Positions 56,341 through 63,371 of a DNA stretch of 64,000 nt are shown in pieces. The position numbers and the translations under genes are program-made. Where the stretch lies: the NCBI RefSeq assembly GCF_030766725.1, contig NZ_JARQWR010000008.1:62001-126000 (forward strand). Reading direction: 5' to 3'. The notes under the pieces were generated by a model. The model had not been told where the DNA came from. It saw only the letters and a program-made list of their open reading frames with translations, and ran no database searches. This DNA is from Flavobacterium aerium (GTDB lineage: Bacteria > Bacteroidota > Bacteroidia > Flavobacteriales > Flavobacteriaceae). How positions within the stretch are numbered: the stretch's first letter is position 1; each line of letters starts with the position of its first letter.

Positions 56341-57189
56341 TTAATGATGATTTTGTATCTCGGTAACAATACGTTTTTCAAATTCTGTCATGATTTCTTT
56401 TCTATAATCATTAGTATAGTATTGTGGAAGGTATAGATACGTTGAAAGTAATTTTAAAGTAGAAAGACTATCATTACCATAAAACTGAATTTCAGTATAG
56501 GACGTTTTGAAATTTATAGTATCCAACTGAGATAACTTATTATAGTCCAAAATTAAGGCAATCGTGTCATTTAAGGCTTGAGTATTAAATACATTCGTTT
56601 TGCTGTTAAAAACAATTATTGCCCCTTGGTTTTTCATGATGTTAAGCTGTTCTAATTGCGCTTTATTGAAACGGGATATAAGCTCTTGTTTGGAGAAATT
56701 AAAAGGATACTCTTTGTCGATAATTACAAGATCTGCTGATTCATTAGGTTTTTGGGAAGTAGCTATAAAAGCAAAACAAGAAATGAAGAAAAGAGTATGA
56801 AACATTACCGGTTTAAGTTTTATATTAAATTGTTTCTGAAAAACAATAAATGACAGCCCGATGCTGAGTAATGCAATAAGATCGGTAAGATCAACGGTTC
56901 GATGAATGGGAATATTTATTGTATTGAATATATCAATTAAAGGTTGAGAAAATGCACTCTTCCAATAGATGAAGAATACGGCAGTAGCAATATGAATTGC
57001 TTTTGCCTGTTTTGGAAATAATGAACTGAAAAAAAACGGAAATGCAAATAGGCCAGCAAAATCAGAAAGTTTACCGGTTATGTCATTATGATATGCCGAT
57101 TTAAGTACCCAATCATTGAGTAGTAAAGCAGCTAAACATAGTATGAAAAGCGGATGCCCTAATTTGTTTTTTTGATTATTCATAAACAC
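56341..57189 (-). CDS. Membrane protein of unknown function
   Basis: 282 residues. Three or four N-terminal membrane helices (about 12-30, 43-60, 64-80, 103-120, 127-143) are followed by a soluble C-terminal half (about 150-282). The N-terminal motif NDITGKLSDFAGLFAFPFFF (about 35-54) recurs in a family of uncharacterised membrane proteins. Start may be Met1 or Met3. It precedes the acetyltransferase by 19 bp. Confidence 0.65.
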   Translation of the reverse strand: MFMNNQKNKLGHPLFILCLAALLLNDWVLKSAYHNDITGKLSDFAGLFAFPFFFSSLFPKQAKAIHIATAVFFIYWKSAFSQPLIDIFNTINIPIHRTVDLTDLIALLSIGLSFIVFQKQFNIKLKPVMFHTLFFISCFAFIATSQKPNESADLVIIDKEYPFNFSKQELISRFNKAQLEQLNIMKNQGAIIVFNSKTNVFNTQALNDTIALILDYNKLSQLDTINFKTSYTEIQFYGNDSLSTLKLLSTYLYLPQYYTNDYRKEIMTEFEKRIVTEIQNHH

Positions 57190-57300
57190 TATTTAAATGT
57201 GATTTCAAATCAGATCTAAAGCGAATATAAATAAAATAACAATGTGTCGAACTGTAGTGTTTTTATGTCTCACAGTTAAAGCAAAGAATTTATTTTCTAA

Positions 57301-57341
57301 AAAAAAATAAAAACTCCGGTCAGCCTAAGCCAACCGGAGTT
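57301..57341 (-). terminator. Terminator of the 1045-residue T9SS cargo gene
   Basis: Perfect 9-bp stem aactccggt (57312-57320) / accggagtt (57333-57341); on the minus strand the left flank gives a long T-run. Confidence 0.85.
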
Positions 57342-57362
57342 AAAAAAGAACTTTTTTTAGTA

Positions 57363-60300
57363 TTAGTTCACAATGATTTTTTTAGTAGAAACAGTGTTAC
57401 CTGTTTTAATAACAACCATGTAAATACCTTTTGGAGCATTTCCTAAATCAATAGTTTCTTGAGAAGAAACATTTTTAGAAAGGATATTTTTTCCTAAAGA
57501 ATCATAAACCATAATGTCAGCATTCTCATTAGCTGAGAAACCAACCTGGAATTGACCATGATTTGGATTAGGGTATAATTTCACTTCGTTGTTAGAATTC
57601 TCAACAACATTACCTAAGTCAAGAGAAGAAGGTCTTGCAGAAGAAGAATTACAGTTCCAAGAAAGATCATCAATGATAGTTCTGTTACCTGTGTTTACAA
57701 TTTTGATTGTTACATTTCCAGTAACATTGATTGCTTGAGAGTAAACAGAAGTAGCTGTAGAAGAAACAACGATATCACCACCGTATTGAACATCATTTAC
57801 ATATACTTTTAATACAGAGTTGTCTGTGAAAACTCTTTGGTAATTGAATGTCAATGTACCAATACCACCTGCAACAGGAGTAGTATTTGTTAATGTACCT
57901 GTTCTTAAAGTAATTGCTTTACCAGTTAATACTTGATCAGCTCTAGCATCTGTTGCAGACCAAGCTACACCATTGTCTCCAGTCCAAACTCTTGTGATAT
58001 ACGCATTACTGCTGCTACCTAAGTTTGTAAATGTTTCAGAACCTCCTACACATGGTGCAACCAATGTAACGATCTGAGCACTTGTTGAGTTTTTAGTATA
58101 AGCAGGACCTCCAATACAGTCACCAGAATTATAAGCGTAAACAGTAAGGATGTAAGTCGTTGAAGGATTAAGATTTGATAAAGAGAATGTGCTGTTTGTC
58201 CCTACATAAGCAACAGTTCCACTTCCAAAAGCAGCACCTGCAACATAAACCGTTCCATTTGATGGATTAGTTGTAAGAGCAGATGTACTGATTACTGCTA
58301 AATATCCACCAGCAGTAATATTTGTAATCTGTACATCAGCAGAAGTAGAAGTAACATTAGTAGACGTTACAGTTGCAGTTCCAGCAGGAGCAACACAATT
58401 GTCTAAAATGTTAGCTTTTAAACTTACTTCACAAGAAGCTTCGTCTGCATCATTACTTTCGATTTTTAAAGTAGCCGATTGAACACCTGGCGTAGCATTG
58501 TTGAAACGAACTACTACATTTTGTGAAGCTAATGAAGCTACAGTGAAAGGAGCTGCAGGAGATACAATTGTGAAACTAGTAGCACCAGTTACTGTAAGTG
58601 CAGTAACATCTAAATTTTGTGCACCTTTATTTTCAATAGAAAAAGTAACATCACTATTTGTATTAGCAACAACATTACCGAAATCGATTGTGAAAGCACC
58701 ACAAGCTTTTTGAGCTAAATTGCTATCCACTAATTGTAATTCTGGACGATTAGGAATTTCATAACAACCCCATTTCAAATCGTCAATAATAGTTCTATTA
58801 CCACTATTTTTGATTTCAATAGTTACAGGACCTGCTAAATCAATTCCTTGAGAATATACTGCAGTTGAATCAGATGTTACAGTGATATCACCACCATATT
58901 GAACACCATTTACAAAAACTTTTAATGTAGAATCACCGTTGAATACTCTTTTGTAGTTAAAAGATAAAGTACCAATTCCACCAGCGATAGGATTTGTGTT
59001 TTTTAAAGTACCTGTTCTTAAAGTAATTGCTTTACCTGTTAAAACTTGATCTGTTCTTGAATCTGTAGAAGTCCAAGCTACACCGTTATCACCTGTCCAA
59101 GAGATTGTAGTATAAGTACTTGAGTTACTACCTAAGTTTGTGAAAGACTCAGAAGCACCAATACATGGAGCAACAGGAGTAGAGAAAGAAGCTGCAACTG
59201 GCTCAGCACTATTGTATAATGGACCACCACTACAATCTGTTGTGTTGTAAGGGAAAACAAAAAGATTGTATGCTGTGCTTGGTGTAAGACCAGTTAAAGA
59301 GAAATTAGCTGCAGTTCCGTTGTAAACAACAGTTCCACCACCAAGAATTTCACCTACAGCATAATTAGTAACATTTACTGGACTAGCTGTAAGAGCAGAA
59401 GCAGTAGTGATTACAGCAAGATAACCTCCAGCAACAATACCTGTTGTAGAAGCATCCACAGAAGTAGCTGTGATATTGTCTAAAAAGAAATCACCTTCAG
59501 CAGTGCTAGGAGCAACACATGGTACTAAAGCAGTACCTTTTAACGCTACTACGCATGAAGCTTCATCAACATCATTGCTTTCAATTGTTAAAGTAGAAGT
59601 TTTTGCTCCAGCAGTAGCACTGTTGAAACGAACTAATACGATAGTAGAAGCAGATGGCGCTAAAGAAAGTGGAGCAGAAGGAGAAACAATTGTAAAGTCA
59701 GTAGTATTGCTTAATGTCAATGCATTTACAGCAAGAGCAGTAGTACCAACGTTTTTAATTGTAAAAATAGCATCTGAGTTTGAACTAACAGGATGCGCAT
59801 TAAAATCTAAAGTAAAGTCTCCACATGGGCGGTTTGTATTTGATGAGTCAACTAATTGTAATTCTGGTCCAGTTGCTGTTGAATAACAATTCCAAGAAAT
59901 GTCATCTACAATAGTTCTGTTACCACTATTTCTAATTTCGATATTTACGTTTCCAGCAACGTTAATAGCTTGAGAAAATACGGATGTACTAGTATCTGAA
60001 GATACTGTAATATCCCCACCGTATTGTACACCATTTACGAAAACTTTTAAAGTTGAGTTTCCTGAGAATACTCTTTTATAATTAAAAGTAAGCGTACCAA
60101 TACCACCTGCAACTACAGAAGTATTTTTTAGTGTACCCGTTCTTAGTGTAATAGCACGACCTGTAAGCGTCTGATCCGTACGAGCATCAGAAGCAGACCA
60201 AGCTACACCATTATCACCATTCCAAGTTCTTGTAGAGTACACGTTTGTACTGCTACCCATATTTGTAAAAGATTCTGTACCACCACCAGCACAATCCAAT

Positions 60301-60500
60301 GCTTTTGCGAACAATGGAGAGATGGTTGCGTTGTGCATGTTAGACCAAAGGCTTTGATCTACTGTAACTTTCCCTGTTTTGTGGGCGATAGGGGAGTTAA
60401 CTACTGTTTTACCCAAGTCACTTGATAACTTCTCTTTTCCAAAAGAAATACCTGCTATACTTGATAAAACTAAAGCTAGGAAAAATCGTTTTTTAAACAT
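57363..60500 (-). CDS. Large secreted protein with triplicated module and T9SS type A sorting domain
   Basis: 1045 residues. Signal peptide to about residue 20. A ~130-residue module (ESFTN-GSS...RTWNGDNGVAW...ITLRTGTLKN...GGIGTLTFNYKRVF...YGGDI...GNRTIVDDISW) occurs three times, at 76-206, 451-580 and 821-950. Between copies lie choice-of-anchor-D type domains (212-328, 586-702; NVGTTALAV, IESNDVDEASC) and fibronectin III-like domains (329-445, 703-815). The end (974-1045, LYPNPNHGQFQVGF to KIIVN) is a type A T9SS sorting domain. Surface protein, probably adhesive or enzyme-associated; function not assigned. Confidence 0.85.
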   Translation of the reverse strand: MFKKRFFLALVLSSIAGISFGKEKLSSDLGKTVVNSPIAHKTGKVTVDQSLWSNMHNATISPLFAKALDCAGGGTESFTNMGSSTNVYSTRTWNGDNGVAWSASDARTDQTLTGRAITLRTGTLKNTSVVAGGIGTLTFNYKRVFSGNSTLKVFVNGVQYGGDITVSSDTSTSVFSQAINVAGNVNIEIRNSGNRTIVDDISWNCYSTATGPELQLVDSSNTNRPCGDFTLDFNAHPVSSNSDAIFTIKNVGTTALAVNALTLSNTTDFTIVSPSAPLSLAPSASTIVLVRFNSATAGAKTSTLTIESNDVDEASCVVALKGTALVPCVAPSTAEGDFFLDNITATSVDASTTGIVAGGYLAVITTASALTASPVNVTNYAVGEILGGGTVVYNGTAANFSLTGLTPSTAYNLFVFPYNTTDCSGGPLYNSAEPVAASFSTPVAPCIGASESFTNLGSNSSTYTTISWTGDNGVAWTSTDSRTDQVLTGKAITLRTGTLKNTNPIAGGIGTLSFNYKRVFNGDSTLKVFVNGVQYGGDITVTSDSTAVYSQGIDLAGPVTIEIKNSGNRTIIDDLKWGCYEIPNRPELQLVDSNLAQKACGAFTIDFGNVVANTNSDVTFSIENKGAQNLDVTALTVTGATSFTIVSPAAPFTVASLASQNVVVRFNNATPGVQSATLKIESNDADEASCEVSLKANILDNCVAPAGTATVTSTNVTSTSADVQITNITAGGYLAVISTSALTTNPSNGTVYVAGAAFGSGTVAYVGTNSTFSLSNLNPSTTYILTVYAYNSGDCIGGPAYTKNSTSAQIVTLVAPCVGGSETFTNLGSSSNAYITRVWTGDNGVAWSATDARADQVLTGKAITLRTGTLTNTTPVAGGIGTLTFNYQRVFTDNSVLKVYVNDVQYGGDIVVSSTATSVYSQAINVTGNVTIKIVNTGNRTIIDDLSWNCNSSSARPSSLDLGNVVENSNNEVKLYPNPNHGQFQVGFSANENADIMVYDSLGKNILSKNVSSQETIDLGNAPKGIYMVVIKTGNTVSTKKIIVN
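57651..60275 (-). repeat. Three direct copies of a ~390-bp module inside the T9SS cargo gene
   Basis: Copies at 59883-60275, 58761-59150 and 57651-58040, each coding for the GDNGVAW/ITLRTGTL/GGIGTL/NRTIVDD module. The middle and last copies are 370 codons apart, the first and middle 375. The repeats are clear in protein but have drifted in DNA, so they are old rather than recent duplications. Confidence 0.85.
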
Positions 60501-60722
60501 AATTAAGAAAATTTAGAATTTTTTGGGAGTGAAATCTCTTTTTATTAAGGACAATCTACCTGCAGGGTTTTATCGCTTTAATATTCCAAATCTAATTTTA
60601 ATAATCTCGAGAGATGCGATTTTAAAGATAAGAATCTATTAAAAAAAAGTTATTAAGAAACGTATTTTTAGGGCGTTGTATTTAGTAATTAACAACTAAA
60701 TGAAAGGTTATTATGAGAATTC

Positions 60723-60747
60723 CGCAATTCATTGTTAATGAATTGCG
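60723..60747. repeat. Perfect 11-bp inverted repeat
   Basis: cgcaattcatt (60723-60733), spacer gtt, aatgaattgcg (60737-60747). There is no T-run on either side, so it is not a usual terminator. It lies in the middle of the divergent spacer and could be a regulator binding site or a structured RNA. Confidence 0.7.
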
Positions 60748-60974
60748 AAAAGTTCATATTCTGCATTAGTTCGCAAAGTGTCCGCTAAAATGAGGGAAAT
60801 GTTGTTGTAATAAGTTAGTAAATACAATTCAGATGGATTTTTTTAATCTTCATGTAAGTACATTCTAAAAAAAATGACCTTGATAGGTTCAAATTAGCCT
60901 TATTCTTTTGTTTATAGAACTTATCGTTATATGGTTTAATTTGCTAAAAAAATAAATTTGATTTAATATTTTGT

Positions 60975-60997
60975 AATAAGTATAAGATATACTTATT
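60975..60997. repeat. Perfect 10-bp inverted repeat next to the precursor start
   Basis: aataagtata (60975-60984), spacer aga, tatacttatt (60988-60997), 24 bp before the ATG of the precursor gene. Position fits an operator or a 5' leader hairpin. Confidence 0.7.
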
Positions 60998-61021
60998 GTT
61001 TTAATTTAAAAAATATGATTT

Positions 61022-61249
61022 ATGAGAAAAATTGACTCAAGACTATTCGAAAAATTTGAAATGGAAAAAATGGATAAAGAAATTTATTCAAAAATTCTAG
61101 GTGGTAAAACTAGACCAATTCCTGGAGGTACAACAAATGATTGTACTGGAACCGGAGGTGATTGCTGGGATCATGATTGTGGGACAAATGTTGTTGATGA
61201 TGCAACATGGACTGGTGGTAAAGATAATGGTGATGATACCTGTAATTAG
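61022..61249 (+). CDS. RiPP precursor peptide of a grasp-with-spasm system
   Basis: 75 residues. The leader (1-28) is charged and helical, FEKFEMEKMDKEIYSKILGG, ending in a double glycine at 27-28, as in the Bacteroidota GG-leader precursors cut by C39 peptidase exporters. The core (29-75) is extreme in composition: 9 Thr, 9 Asp, 4 Cys (41, 48, 53, 74), many Gly and two Trp, with segments TNDCTGTGGDCWDHDCG and TWTGGKDNGDDTCN. Thr (donor) and Asp (acceptor) in number fit an ATP-grasp maturase that makes side-chain ester or amide links. Genes for an ATP-grasp and a SPASM-type protein follow downstream. Confidence 0.8.
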   Translation: MRKIDSRLFEKFEMEKMDKEIYSKILGGKTRPIPGGTTNDCTGTGGDCWDHDCGTNVVDDATWTGGKDNGDDTCN

Positions 61250-61272
61250 TTTTAATTTCTAAATTAAATTTA

Positions 61273-61300
61273 AAAAAGACTTCACTTAGGGGAGTCTTTT
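61273..61300 (+). terminator. Terminator or attenuator inside the RiPP locus
   Basis: Stem aaaagact (61274-61281) / agtctttt (61293-61300), extendable by t-g and c-g pairs, with a 7-11 base loop and T at the end. It lies between the precursor and the next gene, a usual way to make more precursor than enzyme. Confidence 0.65.
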
Positions 61301-61321
61301 CTCTGAAAAAAACTTAATTAT

Positions 61322-62242
61322 ATGATGAAAAATAGCATTTACTTACTACTTGTTTTTTTTACTATTATTATGAAATCTCAAAATCAGCGAGATATCTTTA
61401 TTAAAGATTCAATATTACCAATTCTTAATTCTAGTCGAATTGAAGGTCGTTCAGACTATATACTTGTAAAGAATAGGATTAATAGCTTAGAGAAAAAATA
61501 TGGCTATGAGGTTTTTTTAAAGAAAAGGTTGCTTGATGGTAGCTATATAAACCATGATTTTTCATTTTTTAAAAAAGAATTATCGATTTTAGTGAAAAAA
61601 CATGGTTTTAATGCAATATATATGAAGGGTGATGAAGCCTATTTTAATGCTCTTATGCAAGGAAATTTAGCAAGTTGGTTTAAAAAGATGTATATTCAGA
61701 ATCATATGAAATGGTTAGAAAATAACTTTGAAAAGCAAATTGATTTAAAGCAAATTAATGAGATTAATGTTAAAGATCAAGCGATGGCAAGATTAGGATT
61801 GGAGCTATATAATTTAACAAAATCAGATACATTATTAAATAAGGAAGTAAAAAATATTATAGAAGATTATAATTATGAAAATCTCAACACTTTGTTATTT
61901 ATATCAAAAAAGTATAATTTATTACCAAATGATAAAAACTTTGCAGTAATACAAGATTCTTATAATTCTGCAATAATCCATAGTTTTCAATCTAAACGAT
62001 ATCTTGATAAAGTATGGTATTTGCTTTTTCCATATTATAGAATTGCAAATTTAAAATATGAGGAAACCGATGTAATGTTCCGAAACTATGACTTTTATGC
62101 TTACTTGAATTTTGGGTACCAGGTATTCAATTCCTTTAGAATTCAACAAATTCCGGAACAATTCAGAAAAAATAATGATGAAATCCCGATCAAGGATAAA
62201 AAATGGTTAGAGGATCTTAAGAAAGAACTTCATTGGGATTGA
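61322..62242 (+). CDS. Exported protein of unknown function in the RiPP locus
   Basis: 306 residues, ATGs at 61322 and 61325. A hydrophobic N-terminus (NSIYLLLVFFTIIMKSQNQ) is a likely signal peptide without lipobox. The mature part is strongly helical, rich in Lys, Asn, Tyr and Phe, with a KDQAMARLGLELYNL helix at about 156-170. The frame ends one base before the ATP-grasp gene, so the two are translationally close. Not recognised as any named family. An accessory role outside the cytoplasm (immunity, product binding) is conjecture. Confidence 0.6.
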   Translation: MMKNSIYLLLVFFTIIMKSQNQRDIFIKDSILPILNSSRIEGRSDYILVKNRINSLEKKYGYEVFLKKRLLDGSYINHDFSFFKKELSILVKKHGFNAIYMKGDEAYFNALMQGNLASWFKKMYIQNHMKWLENNFEKQIDLKQINEINVKDQAMARLGLELYNLTKSDTLLNKEVKNIIEDYNYENLNTLLFISKKYNLLPNDKNFAVIQDSYNSAIIHSFQSKRYLDKVWYLLFPYYRIANLKYEETDVMFRNYDFYAYLNFGYQVFNSFRIQQIPEQFRKNNDEIPIKDKKWLEDLKKELHWD

Positions 62243-62243
62243 T

Positions 62244-63266
62244 ATGATATTAATAATTTCAAGTATGGATGATCTATCAACAAATGATGTAATAGATTGG
62301 TTAAGGTATTATAATGAGGAGTATTTAAGGATTTCGGAATTTGATGAAATTTTATATGATAGAGTAATTATAACAAATAAAAGATTTGAAGTAATATTAA
62401 AAATAAATGATGTAGTATATCAGTTATCAAATTTCAAGGGGTTTTGGTATAGGCGAAGTCATTTTAAGTTATTTTTTAAAGGCTTAGAAATAAAGTCAAA
62501 ATTGGATAAGGAGCTAAATAGACATTTATTTACGGAAGCTCATGAAATCCATAAATTAGTCAAAACGTATATTGAGATAAGGTCAATAAATAAGCAAGAT
62601 GATATTTATTTAAATAAGCTTGATGTGTTAAGAGCTGCCTCTGAATTAGGTATAAAAATTCCGAATTCAATTGTGACCAATAATAAAAAAGATTTGATGG
62701 TTTTTTATAATGAAAACAAACAACTAATAACGAAAAATTTTTCACAAGGTATTTTTGTAAAATATAGAGGGATGAATTTAGGGAGCAGTACAAAATTTGT
62801 AGATAGCAAAGTGATTGAAGATTTACCAGATTTATTCCATTATAGCTTGTTCCAAGAAATGATAAATAAGTTGTTTGAAGTAAGAGTTTTTTTTATAAAC
62901 AATCAATATTATGCATCTGCAATTTTTTCGCAGAATAGCGAAAAAACAAAACTTGATTTTAGAAATTATGATAGAAATAAACCTAATAGAACACCACCAT
63001 TTAAGTTGCCAAAAAATACCTTAGAAAAATTAAAATTATTAATGAAGGAAATTAATATTAATTCAGGGTCAATTGATTTGATTGTTTCAACTTCTGAGGA
63101 ATTTATTTTTTTAGAAGTTAATCCAATTGGTCAATTTTCACAAGTATCATTGCCTTGTAATTACTATTTAGAAAAAGAAATAGCAAAGCAATTAATAAAT
63201 AATAAAAATGGATTTAACAAAGTACAAAAATCTTCCACCTATAATAAAAGTAGCAACGTTTTATAA
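62244..63266 (+). CDS. ATP-grasp peptide maturase, grasp-with-spasm type
   Basis: 340 residues. Signatures of the ATP-grasp ligases of RiPP pathways: FWYRRSHF (67-74), NKLDVLRAASELGIKIPNS (124-142), the Lys-rich segment ITKNFSQGIFVKYRG, FQEMINKLFEVRVFFI (203-218) and the metal-binding FLEVNPIGQF (289-298), very close to the ExNPxGQ of MvdC/MvdD-like microviridin ligases. Activates side-chain carboxylates with ATP and forms ester or amide rings; here Thr-Asp links in the precursor are the likely result. Its last 59 bases overlap a small frame that starts at 63208. Confidence 0.85.
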   Translation: MILIISSMDDLSTNDVIDWLRYYNEEYLRISEFDEILYDRVIITNKRFEVILKINDVVYQLSNFKGFWYRRSHFKLFFKGLEIKSKLDKELNRHLFTEAHEIHKLVKTYIEIRSINKQDDIYLNKLDVLRAASELGIKIPNSIVTNNKKDLMVFYNENKQLITKNFSQGIFVKYRGMNLGSSTKFVDSKVIEDLPDLFHYSLFQEMINKLFEVRVFFINNQYYASAIFSQNSEKTKLDFRNYDRNKPNRTPPFKLPKNTLEKLKLLMKEININSGSIDLIVSTSEEFIFLEVNPIGQFSQVSLPCNYYLEKEIAKQLINNKNGFNKVQKSSTYNKSSNVL

Positions 63267-63366
63267 TCCGAACAATAGTAAAAGAACTAGCTTATATGTG
63301 AAATCTAAAGAATATCAAACAGACTTATATCCTAAAAGAATATTTTATAAACCTATCATACTTTAA
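63208..63366 (+). CDS. Possible small 52-residue protein overlapping the ATP-grasp gene
   Basis: ATG at 63208, stop at 63364-63366: 52 residues, MDLTKYKNLPPIIKVATFYN at the start and YPKRIFYKPIIL at the end, rich in Lys, Tyr and Pro. It overlaps the ATP-grasp gene by 59 bp in another frame and ends 5 bp before the SPASM gene ATG. No family recognised. It may be a real small accessory or a chance frame in AT-rich DNA; the tight fit between two maturase genes is the only argument for it. Confidence 0.4.
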   Translation: MDLTKYKNLPPIIKVATFYNPNNSKRTSLYVKSKEYQTDLYPKRIFYKPIIL

Positions 63367-63371
63367 AAGTA

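Larger units (their letters stand above)
60501..61021. other. 521-bp divergent spacer upstream of the RiPP precursor
   Basis: Very AT-rich region between the minus-strand T9SS cargo and the plus-strand precursor gene, without a credible gene. It contains two perfect inverted repeats (listed separately), a minus-strand TAGATTTG at 60594-60587 that may be the -7 element of the cargo gene, and a plus-strand TAAATTTG at 60953-60960 that may be that of the precursor. Neither has a TTG at the right -33 distance. Confidence 0.5.

Noticed and set aside
59470..59886. 138-codon plus-strand frame, also one at 58498
   Set aside because: Antisense to the repeat-rich T9SS cargo gene; composition mirrors the repeats.
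57651..60275. Regularly spaced repeats as a CRISPR array
   Set aside because: The units are about 390 bp, coding and in frame; no short repeat/spacer pattern and no cas genes in the window.
60953..60960. TAAATTTG as firm promoter of the RiPP precursor
   Set aside because: A perfect -7 match, but no TTG at 17-21 bp upstream and many similar words occur by chance in such AT-rich DNA; mentioned only in the spacer entry.
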